The notes below the pieces were generated by a model. That model was not told where the DNA came from, searched no databases, and was given only the letters and a program-made list of their open reading frames with translations. This document shows positions 56,092-64,000 of a DNA stretch of 64,000 nt, one piece after another. Within the stretch, counting starts at the first letter, position 1, and every line of letters begins with the position of its first letter. The translations under genes and the position numbers were made by a program. This DNA comes from Aquarana catesbeiana (Eukaryota > Chordata > Amphibia > Anura > Ranidae): assembly GCF_042186555.1 (NCBI RefSeq), contig NC_133336.1, positions 187,574,599-187,638,598 of the forward strand, given 5' to 3'.

Positions 56092-58014
56092 AGGCACAAA
56101 TTTGGTTCTGAGGATGAAAGGGCGAAATTAGTGGAACATATGGAGGAAGAGGAAAGGCAAGAGGAGGAAAGAATGAGAGAGGAGGCCAGGATAAAGGAGG
56201 TGGTCAGGATACGAGAGGAGGAGATAAGAAGCGAGGATGAGAGAATAAGAGAGGAGGACAGAATGAGGGAGGAGGCCTGGATAAAGGAGGAGGCCAGGAT
56301 AAGAGAGGAGGCCAGGATAAAGGAGGAGGCCAGGATAAAGGAGGAGGCCAGGATAAAGGAGGAGGCCAGGATAAAGGAAGAGGTCTTAGTGAGGGAGGCA
56401 AAGTTAAGGAAGCTGGCCAGGAAAAGGGAGAAGGCCAGGATAAGAGAGGAGGCCAAGAAAAGAGAGGAGAGGATAAGAGAGGAGGCCAGGATAAGAGAGG
56501 AGAGGATGAGAGAGCAGCAAAGGATAAGAGAGGAGGTGATGAGAGAGGAAGAGATGATAGAGATGGCATGCAAAAGAATATACAGTATACAACAGGAGAT
56601 GATAGCAGACTGCGAGAAGTATGAGCTGAAACGGAAAGAAAAAATGAAGGAAGCAGAGGAGAGGAAAGCAAAGAAGGAAATGGAGGTGGCCAGGTTGAGG
56701 CAGCAGGCCAAGGAGAGGGAGGAAACCAGGGAGAGGGAGAAGGCCAGGATGAAGAACGAGTCCAGGCTGAGGGAGGAGGCCAGGGAGAGGGAGGAGGCCA
56801 GTCTGAGGGAGGAGGAGGCCAGGCTGAGGGAGGAGGCCAGGGTGAGGGAGGAGGCCAGGCTGAGGGAGGAGGCGGCCAGGACACAAGAACAGGCTAGAAT
56901 AAGGGAGGAGACCAGGATAAGAGGGAAGGCCAGGATAAGGGAGGAAGCCAGGATAAGAGAGAAGGCCAGGATAAGAGAGGATGCCAGTGTAATAGAGGAG
57001 GCGGCCAGGATTAGGGAGGAGGCCAGGATAATAGAGGACAGCAGGAAAGTAGAAGAGACCAAAATAAGAAAGGAAGCCAGGGTGATGTATTTGGCTAGAA
57101 TAAGGGAGGAGGCCAGGATAAAGGAGGAGGCCAGGATAAAGGAGGAGGACAAGATATGGGAGGAGTTTAGGATGAAGGAGAAGGCCAGGAAGAGTGAGGA
57201 GGCAAGGATAAGGAAGTCGGTTAGAGAAAGGGAGGTGGCCAGGATAAGGGAAGGGGCCAGGACTAGGGTGGAAGCCTGGATTAGGGAGGATACCAGGAAG
57301 ATGAAGGAGGCCAGGATGAGACAGGAGCCCTGGATGAGACAGGAGGCCAGGATGGGAGAGGAGGAGGCCAGGGTGAGGCAAGAGGCCAGGATGGGGGAGG
57401 AGGAGGCCAGGGGGAGGGAAGAGGCCAGGATGAGGGAGGAGGAGGCCAGGGGGAGGGAAGAGGCCAGGATGAGGGAGGAGGAGGTCAGGATGAGGGAAGA
57501 GGCCAGGATGAGGGAAGAGGCCAGGATGAGGGAGGCCAGGATGAGGGAAGAGGCCAGGATGAGAGAGGAGGAGGCCAGGATGAGGGGGCAGGCCAGGATG
57601 AGGGAGGAGGCCAGGATGAGGGAGGAGGCCAGGATGAGGGGGCAGGCCAGGATGAGGGAAGAGGCCAGGAGGAGGGAGGAGGCCAGGATGAGGCAGGAGG
57701 CCAGGATGAGAGAGGAGGCCAGGATGAGGGGGCAGGCCAGGATGAGGGAAGAGGCCAGGAGGAGGGAGGAGGCCAGGATGAGGCAGGAGGCCAGGATGAG
57801 GGAGGAGGCCAGGATGAGGGGGCAGGCCAGGATGAGGGAAGAGGCCAGGAGGAGGGAGGAGGCCAGGATGAGGGAGGAGGCCAGGAGGAGACAGGAGAGC
57901 AGGATAATGCCGCTAGTTAGGAGAACGATACAAAGGATGAGAGAGATGGTGAGCAGAGATAGAGAGATGCTAGTGGTGGAGTGCAGAAGAACTGTCACAC
58001 ACTACAGGTGGTGA
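56092..58014 (+). CDS. Coiled-coil gene exon 3, Glu/Arg-rich repeat protein
   Basis: Acceptor TTTCTTTATAG. With exon 2 it gives about 659 residues ending at TGA 58012-58014. Layout: a short unique start (RHKFGSEDERAKLVEHMEEE), then long runs of a hexapeptide R-E-E-A-R-[MI]. A non-repeat module with two Cys sits at about residues 165-215 (CKRIYSIQQEMIADCEKY), then further hexapeptides. A 30-residue higher-order repeat covers about residues 530-615, followed by a 40-residue tail (MREMVSRDREMLVVECRRTV). There is no membrane segment. The charge pattern predicts a very long helix or coiled coil, as in trichohyalin-like or other structural proteins, but no orthologue is recognised. The start, splice phase and a good acceptor support a real gene. 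The minisatellite nature of the exon is a reason for caution. Confidence 0.62.
   Translation, partial: RHKFGSEDERAKLVEHMEEEERQEEERMREEARIKEVVRIREEEIRSEDERIREEDRMREEAWIKEEARIREEARIKEEARIKEEARIKEEARIKEEVLVREAKLRKLARKREKARIREEAKKREERIREEARIREERMREQQRIREEVMREEEMIEMACKRIYSIQQEMIADCEKYELKRKEKMKEAEERKAKKEMEVARLRQQAKEREETREREKARMKNESRLREEAREREEASLREEEARLREEARVREEARLREEAARTQEQARIREETRIRGKARIREEARIREKARIREDASVIEEAARIREEARIIEDSRKVEETKIRKEARVMYLARIREEARIKEEARIKEEDKIWEEFRMKEKARKSEEARIRKSVREREVARIREGARTRVEAWIREDTRKMKEARMRQEPWMRQEARMGEEEARVRQEARMGEEEARGREEARMREEEARGREEARMREEEVRMREEARMREEARMREARMREEARMREEEARMRGQARMREEARMREEARMRGQARMREEARRREEARMRQEARMREEARMRGQARMREEARRREEARMRQEARMREEARMRGQARMREEARRREEARMREEARRRQESRIMPLVRRTIQRMREMVSRDREMLVVECRRTVTHYRW
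57580..57890 (+). repeat. 90-bp higher-order repeat inside the coding exon
   Basis: ATGAGGGGGCAGGCCAGG recurs at about 57633, 57723 and 57813, exactly 90 bp apart, with an extra copy 54 bp before the first. Each unit encodes five hexapeptides. Units are almost identical, so the expansion is recent. Confidence 0.88.
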
Positions 58015-58356
58015 AACCAGACAGGGAGAGGAATGCAGCAGAACTGGGGGAAATAAAGAAAGCAGAAGAGAGGAAAGCAAAGAGGGAAGAGGCCATGATA
58101 AGGGAGTTGGTGGTCAGGATAAGGGAGGAGGCCAGGGTAAGAAATTGGGGGTGGGGGTGCAAGAGTAAAGAGGATGAGGAGGAATAGGGTGTTAGAGGAG
58201 GTGAGGAGAGATGGAGAGAGGATAGTGATGGAGTCCAGAAAAATTGTCAGCATAATACAGAGAAATAATGAAGAACATAGAAGCGAGGAAAGAAGAGAGG
58301 AAAATGGAGGAGAGGAAGGGAGGGTAGTTAGAAATGGGGAAGCTAGGAGAGGGTAG
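57930..58356 (+). pseudogene. Frameshifted continuation of the coiled-coil gene
   Basis: Downstream of the stop, frame 57981-58187 reads AELGEIKKAEERKAKREEAM. This matches EAEERKAKKE at residues about 200-210 of exon 3. Frame 58174-58356 then reads ERIVMESRKIVSIIQRNNEE, matching both the exon 3 tail and its Cys module. So at least one more module follows, out of frame. Explanations: decay, an alternative 3' end, or sequence error. Confidence 0.55.
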
Positions 58357-58359
58357 GGG

Positions 58360-58870
58360 CAGGGGTGTATTGGGGGGTTAGCAGTGTCTGATGGTGGGTG
58401 AGGAGTGGGAGTACAAGGAGTGGAGCGCATTAGCTGCACCTTCACTTCTCATCCCCAGTCAGACGCTACTGAACCCGCGGGGGCTGTGCCATCTGAGGGG
58501 GGTGAGGAGAGGGGGGCAGCAGTGTCTGATGAGAAGGTGAGGAACAGTGGGGTGCGGTGCGGGGGCTGCCCCCTAGTTCTTGCCCTCATCAGGCACTGCT
58601 GCCCCGCCTCTCCCCATCAGATGCCACTGGGGGGGCAACAGCATCTGACTGGGGGTGAGGAGCAGGGGGGCGGCAGTGTCTTATGGAAGGGGAAGGAATA
58701 GGAGGATGGGGAGTAGGGGGCTACACCCTTTCATCAGACACAGCTGCTTCCGGGGGGGGGGGGGGGGGGGCAGTTCAGCCGTATCTGATAGGTGGTGAGG
58801 AGGGTGAGATGCATGTACACTCACTGTGCCAGCCTGCCCCACTGTCACTGATCACCGCCCCGATGTAACA
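58360..58870. repeat. G-rich downstream region, loose tandem blocks
   Basis: Repeated GGTGAGGAGNGGGGGGCAGC and AGTGTCTGATG phrases at about 58470, 58540 (inverse-like) and 58650-58680, and a G run at 58752-58770. Probably the 3' flank or UTR of the coiled-coil gene. Confidence 0.45.
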
Positions 58871-58904
58871 ACAATAAATAAAGTGTGCAGCCAACCCATG
58901 TGCG

Positions 58905-59108
58905 GCAAACAAATATTAATTCGCTGTTGTCACACAAGTGGGTGGGCTCAGGGCACACTGCTCTGCCTTTTTGAAGCCTCTGGCTCTAATCACGTGTTTC
59001 GGAAAAAAAAAAAAAAACATTGGAATCCATGCGTCCAGCATGTAGATTAGGGGGCGGACGAATGGATTAGGCGGGAGGCGCCCCTGCACACCATATGAAC
59101 GGGTCGCC
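58905..59108. repeat. Dispersed element (CCAGTGGCGACC family), reverse copy
   Basis: Reverse complement of 34313-34560: TTTTTGAAGCCTCTGGCTCT, AATCACGTGTTTCGG, ATCCATGCGTCC and the end GGGTCGCCGCTGGC. Confidence 0.6.
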
Positions 59109-59334
59109 GCTGGCACTATCACAGTTCCACTATAAGTCGCTGATCACCGCCATTCCTAGTATAAAAAAGAAAATAATAAAAACTCCATTATACATACCAT
59201 AGTTTGTAGACGCTATAACTTTCACGCAAACCAATCAATGGACACTTATTGGGATTTTTTCTCTACCAAAGACATGTAGCAGAACACATTTTGGCCTAAA
59301 TGTATGAAGAGATTACATTTTTTTATGTAGCGGT
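59109..59334 (-). repeat. Long dispersed repeat (copy D), distal part
   Basis: Reverse orientation of 8955-9780: TAACTTTCACGCAAACCAAT and TTTGGCCTAAATGTATGAAG correspond to ATTGGTTTGCGCAAAAGTTA and CATCAGTTTAGGCC. It continues at 62830 after an insertion. Confidence 0.6.
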
Positions 59335-60039
59335 ACCTCCGTAGGAGCTGCTGAATATTGTGGTCCATCTGTCACCCTGCCCAGCCAGGTAAACACTCTT
59401 TCAGTCCTCAGAGACAAGAAAGCAGTCCTTGCATTTCGTTTTTGTTTGTTTTATTGAGGAATTTTAACTTGGATAGGGATGGGGACCTATGAGATGCCCA
59501 GTTGATCAGAACATTGCAATTTGGGACTTTATATACATCCGGTATGTACATCACTCCATTTCTCCTCTTGCACGTCGCTTCCTCTCTTTTGAGTAGCACT
59601 CCATACTCCTCCTGCACATCGCTTCCTCTCATTTCTCCTCCAGACTAGCTAGCACTGTAGGCCTGACACTGGCTCAGCCAGTCCTGAAGCAAATGCCCTT
59701 TTTACAGGCAGGGACCGCGGGCCCCTATGGTGTAGCAAATAGAAAGTCCCAGTGCTAGCTGTCCCTGTGGCTACTGGGACCAGCACCGCCTCATCAGGCC
59801 CTGCCAGCCCTCCTGGCTGCAGCTGCCTTGCTCCAATGCCCGTGACACCACCATCCTGCAGACTGGCTCTGCACCCATCCTAGACTGCTCCACATCAGTC
59901 CGCTCAGGCGTGCCTCCAGATGGTGTGCTCACTCACCAGGCCACTTGGCTGCCTCTGTGGAACTACTGGAGACTTGCCCGGCAGTGTTCTCCCACTGTCT
60001 TCACTTGCTCCTCCTGTGCCTCCTGTCCAGGACACCTCC

Positions 60040-60560
60040 ATGTTTTTTTTGAGGGCCCCGTCCACACCCGAGCCCAGGCTCAAGGTCACCCCTTGGTCAA
60101 ATCATTAGTAAGACCTCATCTGGAATATGCAGTTCAGTTTTGGGCACCAGTTCTCAAAAAGGATACTGGAGAAAGTGCAGAGAGGGGCAACCAAACTGAT
60201 AAGAGGCATGGAGGAGATCAGCTATGAGGAAAGATTAAAGGAACTGAATTTATTCACTCTTGAGAAGAGGAGAATAAGGGGGGATATGATCAACATGTTC
60301 AAATATATAAGTGGTCCGTTAAGTGAACTTGGTTTTGAGTTATTCTCTTTACGATCAACACAGAGGACATGGGGACACTCTTTACATCTAGAGGAAAAGA
60401 GATTTCATCTCCAAATACGGAAAGGTTTCTTCATAGTAAGAGCTGTGATAATGTAGAATAGACTCCTGCCAGAGGTGGTTCTGGTCAGCTCAGTAGATTG
60501 CCTTAAGAAAGGCCCGGATACTTTCCTAAATGTACTTAATATAACTGGGTACTAACATTT
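60040..60560 (+). mobile_element. CR1-like LINE C-terminal fragment
   Basis: Two overlapping frames read KSLVRPHLEYAVQFWAPVLK, then LEKVQRGATKLIRGMEEISY, LNLFTLEKRRIRGDMINMFK and NRLLPEVVLVSSVDCLKKGP. This is the end of a CR1-type ORF2 with at least one frameshift (about 60165) and a stop at 60454-60456. 5'-truncated. Confidence 0.8.
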
Positions 60561-61888
60561 ATAGGTGTAGCAATAACTCATGGTGGAGCTGCTGGTTAAA
60601 GCGGGTCTGTTACCTTCACTCTGCTTCCCTCTGTTTCACCGGCACCGGGTCTAGGGTTCCGTTGAGTTTACTGATGGACGACACACGAACCAACACTGGA
60701 GTACGTTTTCAATGCTTTATTAAAACAAACGACTTAGGAAATAGCAGGAAAGAGGTGGAAAGGAAACTTGCAGAAGAAACTCAAATATCTCTTGACAAAT
60801 GTCCTGGTAGAATTCAGATACTATATGGAATGCGCTCCCCTCCTGGGACACACTCCTTGCTCGTCTGGATAGGCCTCTCTCACCAGTCTAGCAGCTAGCA
60901 CGCAGCACGAATCAAAGTCTCTGACACAGACTTGTTTGGGAATAAAACCCGTACGATCCTCTGCCACAGGATGTATCAGATTTTCTGTAGTGAACGTCAG
61001 TCACAGTGCTTGAACCTTTAAGCCAACCCGGCAACACTATGCTGTATAGTTACTTTCGGATACGTCCTCCAACCGAGTCACCAGGCCCCTCTATAGACCA
61101 GCACGCTGCATGATCCCTCCAAGACGGGTCCTCCCCTGGGATCTTCTTGGTTGTCCAGCTTCGTCACACAGGACCAACAGCTCAGGACAAGCTTCTGGGC
61201 CCACCCCTGCGCCGCAGCAGTGTGGGCCTCCGGAGTGGAGGACCACGAGGTAGCTCCTTAACGCATACCTGACGGCCAGGAGGGCCAGCAGGTGGCTGAA
61301 AAATGAACCCCAAAATATGGCGTCTGTCCCAAAAATACCCTCGCCCAGAATGCAACTCGGAGGACCACCTCCACCGAGTTGTCTCCGGGACAGAAGAGCA
61401 CCCATACGCTTCAACACGTTGCCTTTCCAACACTAACCAGTGGTAATAGTGACACCCACCGGTCAGCACGGAAACACACGCAACGTCAGCCAAGCTGGAA
61501 CAGAGGCAAACTTAACCTTCCTAATGCACAATTTACTAAATTTACCTAACGTGCGGTAGATTGCAAATCTACCAGCGCTACATAGGTAAAGTTGATCCAG
61601 GGAAAATCGGATTTCCTCTTGGGGGATCAGGAAGGAATTTTTTCCCCTGCTGTAGCAAATTGGACAATCCGACCGTGTGTGTGGGCTTCATCAGACTTCC
61701 AATGGACCTTTACGGTCGAAAATCCAACGGACTTTAGATTTGAAACTTGTTTCAAATCTTCGCGCCAAAATCTCAGTTCCGATTGGGAAGCCCGTTCGTC
61801 TGTATGCTGGTCCGACGGACAAAATACGACGCAAGGGTAGCTACAGCACCTGTCCGCGAGAATGTTTCCGGTGACAGAGTACTGTACA

Positions 61889-61931
61889 TCTCGCTGCAAT
61901 AGGAAAAGCACATTTTCCTATTGCAGCGAGA
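61889..61931. repeat. Perfect 19-bp stem hairpin
   Basis: TCTCGCTGCAATAGGAAAA pairs with TTTTCCTATTGCAGCGAGA across a 5-base loop GCACA. It sits within MITE-like sequence with CGTGTGTGTGG and TCCGACGGACAAAATACG phrases. Confidence 0.85.
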
Positions 61932-62824
61932 GGGAGGCGACAATGTCTATAGAGGGAGGCGAACAAAACGGCGTGGGGGCCCCCCCCAAAATCCATACCA
62001 GACCCTTATCCGAGCACGCAGCCCGGCCGGTCAGGAAAGAGGGTGGGGACGAGCGAGCGCCCCCCCCTCCTGAACCGTACCAGGCCGCATGCCCTCAACA
62101 TGGGGGGGGTGGGTGCTTGTCCCCATGTTAATGAGGACAAGGGCCTCTTCCCGACAACCCTGGCCGTTGGTTGTCTGGGTCTGTGGGCAGGGGGCTTATC
62201 GGAATCCGGGAGCCCCCTTTAATAAGGGGGCCCCCAGATCCCGGCCCCTCGCCCTATATCGTACCCCTACCCATTCACCTTTGGAAAAAAGTGTCAATAA
62301 AAAAACACATTAGACAGGTTTTAAAAGTAATTTATTAGGCAGCTCCGGGGGTCTTCTTCCGACTTCGGGGGTCTCTCCAGCCTCTTCTCCCGGTGTCCGA
62401 TTCTTCTCCGCTCTCTCCGGCCTCTTCTCCCGGTGTCCGGTTCTTCTCCCGCTCTCCGGAAGTCCGTCGGGAAGACCGTCGGACCTAGTCTGCCGGAAAG
62501 TCCAGTCGTGTTTACAGGGCATAACACTTCATCTCCATTCTTCCACCTGATCAACTCCTCCGCAGCTGGACTGACTCTGGGTATTTGAGGAGGCCTGCCC
62601 CCTGCCAATCCAATCCCCAGAACACCCCAGGTGGCTCCACCCCCCCTCCAGCCAATCTTTCTAGAAAACACTTGAAGATTCTAGAAAGAAGTAGGAGGTC
62701 CTAGTGATGCCACCTGTGAGTCACCCAGCACTTACTCTGAGCCACTCCCAACCTAGATCACAAAACACACCAAGCATGGAAAGTTACCTGTACTAGGAAA
62801 AAAAACGTACACGATTTCCCTAGC

Positions 62825-63248
62825 ACACTACATTTCATTTTTTATTGGATATGTTTTCTATCAAAAAGCATTTTGGGGGGGGGGTTCCATTATTTTTGTA
62901 CCATTGTACATCTGGTTGTACCAGTAACTATGGTGTTTTTTATTGTATTGTTTTGGTATTTTGCGATACCTTGTTTTGTATTTTTTTATCTGCCAAAATT
63001 AATAAAAATAATATTAAAAAAAAAAATTCTGGTCTTTTTTCATTTATAGCACAAAAAATAAAAAAACCAGTGGTGATCATATACCACAAAAAGAAAGTTC
63101 TACTTGTGTGAAAAAAAATTTATATAAATCTCATTTGGGTACAGCATTGCATGACCGCGCAATTGCCAGTTAAAGTAGCTCAGTGTTGAATAGCAAAGAA
63201 TGGCCTGGTCATGAAGGGGGTAAAACCTTCCGGAGCTGAGGTGGTTAA
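62825..63248 (-). repeat. Long dispersed repeat (copy D), proximal part
   Basis: Reverse of the family start: CAATTGCCAGTTAAAGTAGC and GGCCTGGTCATGAAGGGGGT, then TCCGGAGCTGAGGTGGTTAA. A run of G (62873-62883) and the T/A-rich middle correspond to the homopolymer region of copies A and B. Confidence 0.6.
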
Positions 63249-63602
63249 CAACCGATGACTCATCCCTACTGCCGACAGGGACACGGTTGGGTGCTGCTAA
63301 ATGCTAAAAAAAAACGTGCAACAAAATGCACAAAAATGCAGGATTTCTGTGTTTCCATGCATTTCTATAAAGAAAAAAAGCTCTTAAAAAATGCACCAAT
63401 CTGCCCAAATCCAGCTACAAAAGAAGCTCCAAAACTTTTTAAAAACTTCAGGCATTTGGCTTCCTGTGACTTGGAGTGGAGATGTGATGAGATTTTTTTT
63501 CTCCCTGAGCATTTTGGAGCTTCAAGCTACAAAACACTCAGGTGCAGGGCCGTAGATCGTTTTTTGTTCGGGGGGGGGGGGTTCAGCAGCAAAAGTCTTT
63601 TT

Positions 63603-64000
63603 AACCACTTGACGTCCACGCTATAGCCGAATGACGGCCACAGCGTGGACCTCAATTTCCAGGACGCCGTCATAGGACGTCCTCCCCTGTGCTTGCGCTG
63701 TGATCACCGAGTCACGGAGACTTAGGTGATCACAGATCCGAGTAAGGGCCCGATCCTGGCCTCTTACCATGTGATCAGCTGTCAGCCAATGTAAACAAAA
63801 GCTCGGTAATCGTTTTTTTTTTCTCCTCAGGCTGACAGCGTGAGGAGAAAAAAAAGCCGATCACCGGCTTATGTTAAGGGGACATCGGTCCCGAAGAGAA
63901 AGGAGGCACATATGCCTCATCTATGCCAACCAGTACCCCCTACCAGTGCCACCTGCCATTGCCACCTGCTAGTCCCCACAGTGCCACCTATCAATGCCCA
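63603..64000 (+). repeat. Dispersed repeat start, runs off the window
   Basis: TTAACCACTTGACGTCCACG opens another AACCACTTG-family copy. It contains palindromic pairs (TGTGATCACCGAGTCACGG, GTGATCACAG) and GCTGACAGCGTGAGGAGAAA. The last 60 bp begin a CAGTGCCACCT-type tandem pattern. Confidence 0.5.

Larger units (their letters stand above)
59335..62815. mobile_element. Composite insertion of about 3.5 kb, unclassified
   Basis: It interrupts repeat copy D inside its T-rich tract. It begins TGTAGCGGTACCTCC and ends GCACACTACA, so it has TG...CA-like limits. Contents: CT-rich sequence (59335-60040), a CR1 tail (60040-60560), pyrimidine-rich unclassified sequence (60600-61590) and MITE-like sequence (61600-62530). 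No integrase or reverse transcriptase of its own was found, so its class is unknown. Confidence 0.4.

Noticed and set aside
56067..57998. Antisense ORF of 643 codons (Leu/Ser/Ile repeats)
   Set aside because: It mirrors the sense repeat exon. The sense strand has a matched upstream exon and start codon; the antisense has none.
53671..58014. Assignment as trichohyalin or another S100-fused protein
   Set aside because: The N-terminal exon lacks an EF-hand; only the charged repeat style is similar.
58873..58882. AATAAATAAA as poly(A) signal for the coiled-coil gene
   Set aside because: It lies at the edge of a dispersed element, with G-rich repeat sequence before it. It cannot be distinguished from chance, so it is not listed as a feature.
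59910..60227. ORF of 105 codons
   Set aside because: Only its last third matches the CR1 LINE tail; the rest is repeat DNA without a domain.

Overview
The window looks like vertebrate, most probably anuran (frog, ranid-like), nuclear DNA. This rests on short exons with GT/AG borders separated by multi-kilobase introns, and on a dense load of Tc1/mariner, hAT-like and Harbinger-like foldback elements, CR1/L2-type LINE tails and minisatellites. I associate this repeat set with frog genomes from memory; no database was searched.

Region 1 (about 1-49,570, + strand) is the 3' five-sixths of one gene, mtmr11 (myotubularin-related protein 11, a pseudophosphatase). Thirteen exons can be placed between 562 and 47078. 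Every junction keeps the reading frame, giving 1,817 nt of coding sequence (about 604 residues) that ends at a TAG at 47076-47078. The 5' exons, about 100 residues by comparison with human MTMR11, lie upstream of the window. A likely poly(A) signal sits at 49547.

Region 2 (about 50,900-58,900, + strand) holds a second gene that I do not recognise. A promoter plus non-coding first exon is tandemly duplicated: two complete copies and one truncated upstream copy. A short coding exon (ATG at 53723) follows, then a large exon (56092-58014) encoding a very Glu/Arg-rich, hexapeptide-repeat, probably coiled-coil protein of about 659 residues. Related coding-like modules continue past the stop in other frames, so the 3' end looks recently frameshifted or decayed.

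The rest is introns and intergenic DNA made mostly of repeats. They include a Tc1 element split by a LINE tail, hAT-type elements with 8-bp target duplications (8711, 13226, 21237, 28752, 41384), one recurrent small palindrome family (eight copies), a recurrent long dispersed repeat with an internal hairpin, and minisatellites with periods of 21, 22, 36, 37 and 74 bp. One of these, the 21-bp array, is carried inside a hAT-type element. From 59,335 to 62,815 a repeat-derived insertion of about 3.5 kb, containing a CR1 tail, splits an older dispersed repeat. I saw no tRNA, rRNA, CRISPR or viral gene.
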